In this document: positions 38,807 through 47,613 of the stretch, piece by piece | How positions within the stretch are numbered: the stretch's first letter is position 1 | Layout of the letters: the number at the start of each line of letters is the position of its first letter | DNA from: Clostridium sp. MCC353 | Lineage (GTDB): Bacteria; Bacillota; Clostridia; Lachnospirales; Lachnospiraceae | Reading direction: 5' to 3' | Assembly (NCBI RefSeq): GCF_018785315.1 | Contig: NZ_WQPN01000164.1 | Location: 300-62,303 of the forward strand | DNA length: 62,004 bases | Notes under the pieces: model-generated | Seen by the model: only the letters and a program-made list of their open reading frames with translations | Told to the model about the DNA's origin: nothing | Databases searched by the model: none | Position numbers and translations under genes: made by a program

Positions 38807-40333
38807 ATGAATAAATACAGCAATACACGGCCTAACGTGCTGCTGGTGGTAACGGACCAGCAGAGATTCGACACTTTGGGCTGTTACGGAAATCCATATA
38901 TTGATACACCGAATCTGGACAAATTTGCGGCAGAAGGCGTGCTGTTTGAAAAGGGCTACTGCCAGTCGCCGGTCTGCACTCCCAGCCGCGCATCCTTCCT
39001 GACCGGACGCTATCCCAGAACCACCAGGTGCCGCGCCAACGGCCAGTCCATGCCCCCTTATGAGAGGCTGGTTTCCCGCGTCCTCGCGGATCATGGCTAT
39101 TATTGTTCCCTGGCGGGCAAGCTTCACCTGGCTCCCTGCGGCCCAAAGGCCTGTCCGGTCCATGAGAAACGGATTGACGACGGGTTTACGGAATTCCACT
39201 GGGCCCATAACCCTTCCGGCATCGGCAACTGCGGCCTGCCGGAATCCGGGGGAACTTATTGGAGCGGGAATGAATACAGCCATTGGCTGTTTAAACGGGG
39301 GAAAAAATACCAGTACCCTGATTTCGACCGGATGGGGTATGTAAAAACCGGGATGGATGAAGAGGATCATTTTACGAAATGGTGCATCGACCAGGCCATT
39401 GATTCCATCCGCTACTTTGCTGAGGAAAAGCGCCAGATGCCGGAATTTAACAGTCCGCCCTGGTTTTACAACATTAATATTTTCGACCCGCATCATGCAT
39501 TCGATCCGCCGAAACGCCTTCTGGAAAAATATCTTGCCCGGGCGGACAAACTGCCGCTGCCCAGGTATTTACAGGGCGAATTGGATAAAAAAACAATTTT
39601 CCAGAAACAGGACCATGCCAGCGCGTACAACAACACATCCACCCCTCACCATTTCAGCTTTGACGAGATGAACGACGAGGACCACCGGATGATAAAAGCC
39701 GCGTATTACGCCATGGTGGAACTGATCGATATCCAGTTCGGACGGCTGATGCAGGTTTTAGAGGAGACGGGGGAGATCGACAATACCATAGTCATTTTCA
39801 CCTCAGACCATGGGGAAATGCTGGGAGATCACGGAATTTATTTGAAAGGGCCCTATTTCTATGAAGCAATGGTGCATGTTCCGCTGATTATGTCCTGGAA
39901 AGGCCATTTCATGAAAGGCGCGCGGCTGAACACCCTGGCAGAACTGACCGACCTGGTTCCCACAATCGAAGAATTCTGTATCGGCCGGATCGAGGCGGGA
40001 GTGCAGGGCCGCTCCCTGGCGGACGTTCTCACCGGCGACGCGCCTCCGTTAGCCCACCGTGACAGCGTATACAGCGAATATTACGAAGCCATGCCCTGGC
40101 ATACCGCTCCTGAGGCTTACGGAACCATGGTATACGACGGCCGTTACAAGCTTTCCCGCTTCCATACGTCGAAGGAGGGCGAACTGTATGACCTGGAAAA
40201 TGATCCCGATGAATTCCAAAATCTGTGGAATGAGGCGGCCTATTCCGGTATCAAGATGAGAATGCTGGAACTTTTAGCGGACCGCATGGCGGATACCGTT
40301 GACCCTCTGCCGCTGGCAGAAGACAAGTGGTAA
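38807..40333 (+). CDS. Cys-type sulfatase
   Basis: 508 residues. N-terminal metal region VLLVVTDQQRFDTLGCYGNP, then SPVCTPSRASFLTGRYP, in which C57 of the CxPSR motif would be converted to formylglycine; second metal site FTSDHGEMLGDHG. The family cleaves sulfate (sometimes phosphonate) esters. No signal peptide, so it should act inside the cell on an imported substrate. It is 36 bp after cassette 2, which suggests that the cassette imports a sulfated compound. The maturase needed for C57 is not in the window. Confidence 0.9.
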   Translation: MNKYSNTRPNVLLVVTDQQRFDTLGCYGNPYIDTPNLDKFAAEGVLFEKGYCQSPVCTPSRASFLTGRYPRTTRCRANGQSMPPYERLVSRVLADHGYYCSLAGKLHLAPCGPKACPVHEKRIDDGFTEFHWAHNPSGIGNCGLPESGGTYWSGNEYSHWLFKRGKKYQYPDFDRMGYVKTGMDEEDHFTKWCIDQAIDSIRYFAEEKRQMPEFNSPPWFYNINIFDPHHAFDPPKRLLEKYLARADKLPLPRYLQGELDKKTIFQKQDHASAYNNTSTPHHFSFDEMNDEDHRMIKAAYYAMVELIDIQFGRLMQVLEETGEIDNTIVIFTSDHGEMLGDHGIYLKGPYFYEAMVHVPLIMSWKGHFMKGARLNTLAELTDLVPTIEEFCIGRIEAGVQGRSLADVLTGDAPPLAHRDSVYSEYYEAMPWHTAPEAYGTMVYDGRYKLSRFHTSKEGELYDLENDPDEFQNLWNEAAYSGIKMRMLELLADRMADTVDPLPLAEDKW

Positions 40334-40411
40334 AACATGTGAATATCTTCATTCCCGGCGGCGGATGAAGGGGCGGGAGATGCCGGAGCCGGAGAGTGGA
40401 ACTGTTGGATT

Positions 40412-40446
40412 GAGACCATAATATCTATATATTGTGGTCTCTTTTT
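40412..40446. terminator. intrinsic terminator after the sulfatase gene
   Basis: GAGACCATAATAT (40412-40424) pairs with ATATTGTGGTCTC, with one G-T wobble, followed by TTTTT. Confidence 0.8.
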
Positions 40447-40530
40447 GCGCTGCTTCGGCGGCTTGTTTTCTTGACCGAAAAGGCCGTTAAGACCATTTAA
40501 TTACAAAATTATAAAAATTTATTCAGAGTC

Positions 40531-40559
40531 TCGCCAAGCAGGAAATTATATGCTATACT
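40531..40559 (+). promoter_or_regulatory. promoter candidate for the cdaA-region operon, extended -10
   Basis: TATACT at 40554-40559 preceded by TGC (extended -10), with TCGCCA as a moderate -35 at 40531-40536. Confidence 0.4.
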
Positions 40560-40595
40560 AAAGTGATATGTTATGGGATAACGAGGAGTAAACCT

Positions 40596-41024
40596 ATGCT
40601 GAATGAAGACAAGATCAAATTAATGACGGGCATCGCCATGTTTGAAAAGCGGGAAGGCAAAAAGATTGCGCCTGCGAACCTGTATTTTAAAAGCGATTAT
40701 GTAGGACGGCATATGATCCGTTCATTTTTCGGTTATACGTTTTGCAGTATGCTGATTCTGGTTGTCTGGGTGCTCTATAATCTGGAGCAGTTACTGAATT
40801 CCTTAAACCTGGATGAACTGGTGGAAACCGGGAAGAATCTTCTGTTTTTGTATGCAGGCGGCCTTGTCCTCTACCTTTTTATCACATTTGTCGTGTATTC
40901 TAAAAAATACAGCTATGCGGTGCGCGGTCAAAAGGTCTATGTGGCAAAACTGAAACGCCTGAATAAGCGGTACGAATTTCAGAGTAAGAGCAAGGAACTG
41001 GCAAAGGAGGGCGGACGGTTATGA
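40596..41024 (+). CDS. conserved membrane protein upstream of the cdaA operon, unknown function
   Basis: 142 residues: a soluble N-terminal part of about 45 residues, two membrane helices (about 48-68 and 85-105), and a basic C-terminal tail. No motif was recognised. GAGGAG precedes ATG 40596. Its stop overlaps the next start (ATGA), so it is coupled to the multi-helix membrane protein that follows. Confidence 0.65.
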   Translation: MLNEDKIKLMTGIAMFEKREGKKIAPANLYFKSDYVGRHMIRSFFGYTFCSMLILVVWVLYNLEQLLNSLNLDELVETGKNLLFLYAGGLVLYLFITFVVYSKKYSYAVRGQKVYVAKLKRLNKRYEFQSKSKELAKEGGRL

Positions 41025-41968
41025 TGGGTCTACTCGTAATGAAAGAACGGCTGAAAGCTTTTTATGCAAAATATGATATCTATTTTTATCCGGTGATAAA
41101 GTTTGTTCTGGCTTTCGTCACGTTTTATGTGATGAATCAGAATATCGGATTTATGGCTAAACTGAAAACGCCGATGATACCGTTCCTATTGGGCCTTGTG
41201 TGCGCATTCCTGCCCTATGGGGCGATTTCACTTTTAGCGGCCCTGTTTATGCTGGCGCATGTGTACAGCGTGTCCATGGAGATCGCGCTGATCATAATGG
41301 TGTTTTTTGTGGTCATCGGCATTTTATATTATGGGTTTCAGCCGGGGGACAGCTATCTGCTGATTCTCACCCCTCTGATGTTTTTATTCAAGATTCCTTA
41401 CGTCATTCCGCTTTTGGTGGGGCTGTCGGGGAGCCTGATTTCCATCATACCCATAAGCTGCGGCGTTTTTATCTATTACGTATTTTTGTATGTGAAGCAG
41501 AATGCCGGTGTTTTGACCAATGATGCGTCCATGGATATCACCCAGAAGTACATCCAGATCATAAAGAGCCTGGTTTCCAACCAGCTCATGGTAGTGATGA
41601 TCTGCGCGTGCGCGGTGGGCGTCCTGGTAGTATACCTGATTAAAAACCTTTCCATGGATTATGCATGGATGATAGCGATCATAGCCGGAACAGTTGCCCA
41701 GCTTGCCGCTATCTTTGTGGGGGATTTTCTGTTTAATGTATCCGTTCCCATGGGACAGCTTCTGACAGGGGTTGTGATTTCCGTAATTATTGCGGGGATT
41801 TATGACTTCTTTGTATTTGCCGTGGATTACAGCAGGACGGAATATATACAGTTTGAAGATGATGATTATTACTATTATGTAAAGGCTGTGCCTAAGATCG
41901 CGGTCAGCGCGCCGGACGTTAAGGTACAGAAGATAAATACCAGAAAGAATATGAAAGGCGGCAGATAG
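41021..41968 (+). CDS. multi-helix membrane protein next to cdaA, unknown function
   Basis: 315 residues with about eight to nine membrane helices and a C-terminal soluble tail containing an acidic-aromatic run (EDDDYYYYVK). No transporter or enzyme signature was recognised. 42 bp before the cdaA start and overlapping the upstream gene by 4 bp, so it belongs to the cyclic di-AMP operon and could take part in envelope or turgor control; this is inference from position. Confidence 0.65.
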   Translation: MMGLLVMKERLKAFYAKYDIYFYPVIKFVLAFVTFYVMNQNIGFMAKLKTPMIPFLLGLVCAFLPYGAISLLAALFMLAHVYSVSMEIALIIMVFFVVIGILYYGFQPGDSYLLILTPLMFLFKIPYVIPLLVGLSGSLISIIPISCGVFIYYVFLYVKQNAGVLTNDASMDITQKYIQIIKSLVSNQLMVVMICACAVGVLVVYLIKNLSMDYAWMIAIIAGTVAQLAAIFVGDFLFNVSVPMGQLLTGVVISVIIAGIYDFFVFAVDYSRTEYIQFEDDDYYYYVKAVPKIAVSAPDVKVQKINTRKNMKGGR

Positions 41969-42009
41969 CCGGATTGCCGTGATAAAGCAGTTTAATGGGA
42001 GGTGAAAAC

Positions 42010-42882
42010 ATGGCGGATCTTGTAAGCGTCTTGTATTCCTGGCTGTCGTTTCTGCCAAGGATTACCAAGACGAATTTTCTGGAGATTGCAATTATAGCAT
42101 TTCTGGTTTACGAAGTGCTTTTTTGGATAAAAAATACAAGAGCGTGGACACTGTTAAAGGGTCTGGTTGTTATAATGGCGTTTACCTTGTTTGCTGCCGT
42201 GTTGAGACTGGATACGATTTTGTGGATACTGGAAAAGACAGCGACAATAGCGACAACTGCTCTGATTATTATATTTCAGCCGGAACTCCGTAAGGCATTG
42301 GAACAGCTTGGGAGCAAGAATCTGATCACCGGCATTTTGTCCTTTGACGACGGAAAGGCTGATTTGGGCTTTACGGAAAAAACGGTGAATGAGCTTGTAA
42401 AGGCCACGTTTGAACTGGCAAAAGTGAAAACGGGCGCTCTGATGGTGATTGAACGGGGTGTTTCTTTAAAGGAGATCGAACGTACGGGAATCGAGATCAA
42501 CGGACTGATTACCAGCCAGCTTCTGATCAATATTTTTGAGCACAACACGCCCCTTCATGACGGAGCCGTGGTGATCCGGGGCAACAGGATCGTGGCTGCT
42601 ACCTGTTACCTGCCTTTATCGGACAACACCAGCATCAGCAAAGCGCTGGGCACCAGGCACAGGGCTGCCGTTGGCGTCAGTGAAGTGACGGACAGCTTAA
42701 CCATCGTCGTGTCGGAAGAGACAGGAAGGGTGAGCCTGGCCGAAGGCGGGGAGCTGAGGCGGATTAACGATGCCGAAGTGCTGAGAAAGGCATTGGCCGG
42801 AATCGAACAGCAGGAAGAGAGCAGCAGTAGATTTAAGATTTGGAAGGGAAGGCTGAAGAATGAAAGAAAGGCTGACAAATAA
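42010..42882 (+). CDS. cdaA: diadenylate cyclase CdaA
   Basis: 290 residues: three N-terminal membrane helices (to about 90) and the DAC domain with the catalytic DGA (184-186) and RHR (216-218, in GTRHRAAVG). It makes cyclic di-AMP from two ATP at the membrane; that messenger controls potassium and osmolyte uptake and wall stress in Firmicutes. GGGAGGTG at 41997-42003 selects ATG 42010. It overlaps cdaR by 23 bp. Confidence 0.95.
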   Translation: MADLVSVLYSWLSFLPRITKTNFLEIAIIAFLVYEVLFWIKNTRAWTLLKGLVVIMAFTLFAAVLRLDTILWILEKTATIATTALIIIFQPELRKALEQLGSKNLITGILSFDDGKADLGFTEKTVNELVKATFELAKVKTGALMVIERGVSLKEIERTGIEINGLITSQLLINIFEHNTPLHDGAVVIRGNRIVAATCYLPLSDNTSISKALGTRHRAAVGVSEVTDSLTIVVSEETGRVSLAEGGELRRINDAEVLRKALAGIEQQEESSSRFKIWKGRLKNERKADK

Positions 42883-44179
42883 TCTGGGCTTAAAAGTTCT
42901 CTCCATATTTCTGGCCTTCTTCGTATGGCTGATCGTGGTAAATGTTTCCAACCCTGTGGTTCAGAGAAGCAAGGAAGTCACAGTGGATGTAATCAATGAA
43001 GAGGTGCTTTCCGCGAAACAGCTCACTTACGAGATCGTGGGAAAAAGCAAAGTAACGGTTTCCTATGAAGTGAGGACGAGGGACGCATATAAGATATCCA
43101 CATCGGATTTTCACGTTTATGCCGATCTGGCCGAACTCTATGATGTGACAGGGTCTATACCGCTGAAAATAGAAGTGACCAACGAGGGCGCCAGATCGTT
43201 GCTGGAAGGGACGCCCACAACCAACCCCATGGTTATCAGGGTTGAAACAGAGGGAATCCAGAGAAAGAGATTTGATTTAGAGCCCAATGTGACAGGAACC
43301 CAGGAAGACGGATACGCGGTCGGATCGGCCGTTTTGAATCCGGATTATGTATACGTCAGAGGGCCGGAATCCCTGATCGGACAGATCAGTTCCGTAGGTA
43401 TTCCGATCGAAATTGACAACGCCAATGCAGACGTGGAAGGAACTGCCGCGCCGGTTCTCTATGATGCCAACGGCAAAGAACTGGAGTTGGGAGAGAAAGT
43501 TACACTGAACCAGAATGCGATATCCTACCAGGTGCCCATCTTAAAGGTGAAAAACCTGAATCTGGATTTTGAAATCCAGGGCGAAGTGGCGGAAGGATAT
43601 AAATATACAGGAGTGGAGTGCTCGCTGAACAGCGTGTCGGTAGTGGGCCTGAAATCCGCACTGGCATCCTACAGCACATTGATAATTCCAAAGGAAGAGC
43701 TGGATATTACAGGGCTTACGTCGGACAAGACGGTTGAGGTGGATCTGACTAAGTATCTGCCGGAAGGAATTACCATGATTGGAGATAACAAGACGGTCAC
43801 CATTACGCTTAAAGTGGAAGCGCTGCAGAGCCGGAACATCAGGCTCGACCTTGCGGAGGTGGAGAAGACCGGTGAATCGGAAGATAAGATTTATGTGTAC
43901 AGCAGAACGTATTTGGATGTTGCCGTCCGGGGGCTGTCGGAAGATTTGGACAGCCTGACGGCGGCTGACCTTCATGCGTCGCTGAATCTGGAGAATTTAG
44001 TGGACGGAACGAATGAGGGAATTTTATCCTTCCAGGTGGGAACTGCCTATGAGGTGATGTCCTACAGTGAATTTGAAATCACTGTCTCTTCCAAAAATGA
44101 CGAGGAACCGTCAGAAGGGGAGACATCGGAAGGAAGCTCTGAAACTGAGACCACAGAATCTCAAAGCGAAGGGCAGTAA
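42860..44179 (+). CDS. cdaR: YbbR-domain regulator of diadenylate cyclase, CdaR
   Basis: 439 residues: an N-terminal membrane helix (about 11-28, LSIFLAFFVWLIVVNV) and four extracytoplasmic YbbR repeats, ending in an acidic Ser/Glu/Thr tail. CdaR binds CdaA and modulates cyclic di-AMP output. In many Firmicutes glmM follows cdaR; here ptsH follows instead. Confidence 0.93.
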   Translation: MKERLTNNLGLKVLSIFLAFFVWLIVVNVSNPVVQRSKEVTVDVINEEVLSAKQLTYEIVGKSKVTVSYEVRTRDAYKISTSDFHVYADLAELYDVTGSIPLKIEVTNEGARSLLEGTPTTNPMVIRVETEGIQRKRFDLEPNVTGTQEDGYAVGSAVLNPDYVYVRGPESLIGQISSVGIPIEIDNANADVEGTAAPVLYDANGKELELGEKVTLNQNAISYQVPILKVKNLNLDFEIQGEVAEGYKYTGVECSLNSVSVVGLKSALASYSTLIIPKEELDITGLTSDKTVEVDLTKYLPEGITMIGDNKTVTITLKVEALQSRNIRLDLAEVEKTGESEDKIYVYSRTYLDVAVRGLSEDLDSLTAADLHASLNLENLVDGTNEGILSFQVGTAYEVMSYSEFEITVSSKNDEEPSEGETSEGSSETETTESQSEGQ

Positions 44180-44216
44180 CATATTAGAATCAGATAGAGG
44201 ATTGGGGGAAAAACCT

Positions 44217-44480
44217 ATGGTAAGTGCAAAAGTGACAATTAAAAATCCTACAGGGCTTCATTTAAGACCGGCAGGCATCCTGTGCAAGGAGGCCATGCAG
44301 TTTAAAAGTTCCGTTAACTTTAAATTCAGAAACAGCACCAGCAACGCGAAAAGCGTTCTGAGCGTCCTTGGAGCATGTGTGAAGAATGGCGATGAAATCG
44401 AATTCGTATGCGACGGCGAGGACGAAGAGGAGGCATTGGCGGCTATGATTAAGGCAGTAGAAGACGGCCTTGGAGAGTAG
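44217..44480 (+). CDS. ptsH: phosphocarrier protein HPr
   Basis: 87 residues. H15 in GLHLRPAG is the site phosphorylated by enzyme I, and S46 in SNAKSVLS is the position used by HPr kinase in Gram-positives for carbon catabolite control, so both sites are kept. GGGGG at 44204-44208 precedes ATG 44217. ptsI follows after 37 bp. Confidence 0.93.
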   Translation: MVSAKVTIKNPTGLHLRPAGILCKEAMQFKSSVNFKFRNSTSNAKSVLSVLGACVKNGDEIEFVCDGEDEEEALAAMIKAVEDGLGE

Positions 44481-44517
44481 CTTTCAATAAATATATAATT
44501 AATAAGGAGGACGCATT

Positions 44518-46230
44518 ATGTATAAGGGAACTAATGCATCAGAAGGTATTGGCATCGGTAAAGCTGCCATTATCAAAGAACAGGAACTGGTAATCACACC
44601 GGATAAAGTGGCGGACACCGCCGCGGAGGTTTTGCGTTTTAAGGGGGCGCTTGACCAGACCATGAAGGAAACAAGCGAGCTGGCGGCTGATCTGGCTACC
44701 AGGGTAGGGGAGCAGGAAGCGGAGATCATGAACGGACATCTGATGCTTCTTTCCGATCCGATGCTGACCGGTGAAATTGAGAATGCGATCACAGGGGAGA
44801 GTGTTTGCAGCGAATTTGCCATCGAAACGGTATGCAATATGTATGCGGATATGTTCGCGTCCATGGACGATGAGCTGATGCAGCAGAGAGCCACCGATAT
44901 GAGAGATATTAAGACCAGGATGCAGATGGTTTTAAAAGGGATTAAAGCGGTTGATATTTCAGCCCTGCCCGCAGGAAGCATTTTGGTTGCCAGGGATTTG
45001 ACCCCTTCTATGACGGCGGGAATCAATCCGGATCATGTAACAGGTATTGTAACAGAGCTGGGCGGAAAGACTTCACACAGCGCAATTTTGGCCCGGGCCC
45101 TGGAAATTCCTGCTGTTGTGGCGGTAAACGGCATCATGGAGCAGATTAAGGATGGGGATCAGATCGTGCTGGACGGATCAGAAGGATGCGTATACGTGAA
45201 TCCGGAAGAATCCGTAGTCGCAGAATATGCTGCAAAAGGCGAGATATTCAAAAAAGAGAAGAAGGAACTGGAATGCTACATCGGGAAACCTACGGTAACA
45301 AAGGACGGCGTCACTGTTGAAGTGGTGGCCAATATCGGACGTCCGGAGGATGTGGATAAGGTGCTCCAGTATGATGCGGAAGGCGTGGGCCTGTTCCGTA
45401 CCGAGTTCCTCTTTATGGACAGGAACGCCATGCCTACGGAGGAAGAGCAGTTTGACGCATATAAGAAGGTGGCGGCAGCCCTTCAGGGAAAACCGGTTAT
45501 CATCCGCACCCTGGATATCGGCGGTGACAAAGAGATTCCGTATATGGGGCTTGAAAAGGATGAAAACCCATTCCTGGGATACCGCGCGATCCGTTTCTGC
45601 CTGGACAGGAAAGAGGATATTTATAAACCCCAGCTGCGCGCCCTTCTGCGTGCAAGCGCATTTGGAAATATTAAGATCATGATTCCTATGGTCACCTGTA
45701 TCGATGAATACAGAGAGGCCAAGGGCCTGATCGAAGAACTGAAAGCGGAACTGGACAGCCAGAATATTGCTTATAATAAAGAAATCCAGGTGGGCATTAT
45801 GGTGGAAACTGCCGCAGCCTCTCTCATGGCGGATGTATTTGCCAAAGAAGTGGATTTCTTCAGCATAGGAACCAATGATCTGACCCAGTATACCATGTCG
45901 GTTGACCGTGGAAATGATAAAGTATCCTACCTCTATTCCACCTTTAACCCGGCAGTACTTAGAAGCATTAAACATGTGATCAGCTGCGCCAGAGAAGCCG
46001 GTATCATGGTGGGCATGTGCGGTGAAGCGGCCGGAGATCCGATGATGATCCCGCTGCTGCTGGCATTTGGCCTGAATGAGTTCAGCATGAGCGCGTCTTC
46101 TGTGCTGAGAGCCAGAAAGCTGATCAGCAATTACAGCATGGAAGAATTAAAGGCTGTTGCGGACAAAGCCATGAGCTTTGCAACCGCAAAAGAAGTAGAA
46201 GAATTTATGACAGAATTTGTCAGCAAATAA
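44518..46230 (+). CDS. ptsI: PTS enzyme I (phosphoenolpyruvate-protein phosphotransferase)
   Basis: 570 residues, usual length. Phosphohistidine H187 in GGKTSHSAI; PEP-binding barrel with GLFRTEFLFMDR, TLDIGGDKEIPYMG, FFSIGTNDLTQYTM and catalytic Cys in GMCGEAAG. It starts the sugar phosphotransferase chain by moving phosphate from PEP to HPr. AAGGAGG lies before the ATG. Confidence 0.95.
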   Translation: MYKGTNASEGIGIGKAAIIKEQELVITPDKVADTAAEVLRFKGALDQTMKETSELAADLATRVGEQEAEIMNGHLMLLSDPMLTGEIENAITGESVCSEFAIETVCNMYADMFASMDDELMQQRATDMRDIKTRMQMVLKGIKAVDISALPAGSILVARDLTPSMTAGINPDHVTGIVTELGGKTSHSAILARALEIPAVVAVNGIMEQIKDGDQIVLDGSEGCVYVNPEESVVAEYAAKGEIFKKEKKELECYIGKPTVTKDGVTVEVVANIGRPEDVDKVLQYDAEGVGLFRTEFLFMDRNAMPTEEEQFDAYKKVAAALQGKPVIIRTLDIGGDKEIPYMGLEKDENPFLGYRAIRFCLDRKEDIYKPQLRALLRASAFGNIKIMIPMVTCIDEYREAKGLIEELKAELDSQNIAYNKEIQVGIMVETAAASLMADVFAKEVDFFSIGTNDLTQYTMSVDRGNDKVSYLYSTFNPAVLRSIKHVISCAREAGIMVGMCGEAAGDPMMIPLLLAFGLNEFSMSASSVLRARKLISNYSMEELKAVADKAMSFATAKEVEEFMTEFVSK

Positions 46231-46249
46231 TATAAAGGATAAAGGCAGT

Positions 46250-47533
46250 ATGATAGTATATCTGATTTGTTACGTTGCAAGCTTTATTTTGTCAAGGAGC
46301 GGACATTACTATATGTCAGGGGCAGCGCTGATGGCAGCAGCGCTGTTCCTCTATGCCTTGGATTACAGGCGGACGGGCAATCTGATACATCTGAGGGCTT
46401 TGTTTTCCCTGTTCTGGGTTGGCGGACAGGGGATTTCCTGTTTAAAGCTCAGTTCGTTGCAGACGGACTGGGCTTTTGAAACGTGGGCCTGCTTTTTAGC
46501 GGCCTTTGCAGGATTTTGGATTACTTATGAGATTTTAGACAAGAAAAGACGGAGATACAGAGAACGGATTACCTACAGAAACCGTACTATGAGAGCGAGG
46601 GCTGCCACCTTTGACTGTATGGTTGTGATTACGGTGCTGTCTTCGGCGGCATTTCTGTTTGAAGCTGTGGTGCTGGGATACATCCCGTTTTTTCTCAGGG
46701 GGGTTCCCCATGCTTATTCTGAATTCCATATAACCGGGGTGCATTACTTTACCGTGTCCTGCGTGCTGGTTCCCGCTTTAACGGTCATCTATTTTATGGG
46801 AGAGCGGGGCAGGGCGGAGCGGAAAAAATGCATCGCGATCTGGACCATGACGGTGATTTCCCTGTTGATTCCCATCTTATGCGTGTCCAGATTCCAGTTG
46901 ATTTTAGCGGTTGCGCTGGCTGTTTTCACATATATATCCATCCAGGGCAGGTTCCGTCTGATCCATGGAGTGGTTCTGGTGGTTTTGATGGTGCCTCTCT
47001 ATGTGCTTCTGACCATAGCCAGAAGCCATGATGTGGCATATTTAAACGGGATTTTTGAGATGAAAAACAGCAGCATGCCTATTTTTGTCACACAGCCCTA
47101 TATGTACATCGCCAATAATTATGAGAATTTTAACTGCCTGGTGGAACTTCTGCCGGAGCATACCTGGGGGCTTAAAATGCTGTTTCCGGTATGGGCATTG
47201 ACCGGCCTGAAATTCCTTGTCCCGTCCCTGGTGAATTTTCCGATTTATGTGGATAAAGCGGAGCTGACTACGGTGACCCTGTTCTACGATTCCTATTATG
47301 ACTTTGGAATCCTGGGGGTCCTGCTGTTTTCCTGTCTTTTGGGCCTGGCCGCGTATCTGCTGATGAAGGCCATACCCAGGATGAAGAATCCGGCTGGCTA
47401 TCTGCTGTATTCCCAGATGGCGGCTTATATGATGCTGTCTTTCTTTACCACATGGTTCAGCAATCCGGCAACCTGGTTCTATCTGGCGATGACGGCGGCC
47501 ATTGGGCTGTACTGTTCCTGGAAAGGCCATTAA
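46250..47533 (+). CDS. polysaccharide polymerase / O-antigen ligase-like membrane protein
   Basis: 427 residues with about ten membrane helices, a large loop in the second half (around 265-350, with FDYDSYYDFG-like segment YDSYYDFGILG) and Arg residues at loop edges, the layout of oligosaccharide repeat-unit polymerases. Identity is moderate because such proteins are recognised mainly by shape. ATG 46250 (AAAGG upstream) lies 19 bp after ptsI. No glycosyltransferase cluster is adjacent, which is unusual. Confidence 0.6.
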   Translation: MIVYLICYVASFILSRSGHYYMSGAALMAAALFLYALDYRRTGNLIHLRALFSLFWVGGQGISCLKLSSLQTDWAFETWACFLAAFAGFWITYEILDKKRRRYRERITYRNRTMRARAATFDCMVVITVLSSAAFLFEAVVLGYIPFFLRGVPHAYSEFHITGVHYFTVSCVLVPALTVIYFMGERGRAERKKCIAIWTMTVISLLIPILCVSRFQLILAVALAVFTYISIQGRFRLIHGVVLVVLMVPLYVLLTIARSHDVAYLNGIFEMKNSSMPIFVTQPYMYIANNYENFNCLVELLPEHTWGLKMLFPVWALTGLKFLVPSLVNFPIYVDKAELTTVTLFYDSYYDFGILGVLLFSCLLGLAAYLLMKAIPRMKNPAGYLLYSQMAAYMMLSFFTTWFSNPATWFYLAMTAAIGLYCSWKGH

Positions 47534-47613
47534 ACGTGAAAAAGGCTGGACGGCCGGTAAACTGAGTGGTATGATAGGGAACAATAAAGAATTTAAGAGG
47601 AGGAAGATAGATC

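Noticed and set aside
45178-45975. 265-residue minus-strand open frame inside ptsI
   Set aside because: Entirely antisense to a clear enzyme I gene, with no independent signals.
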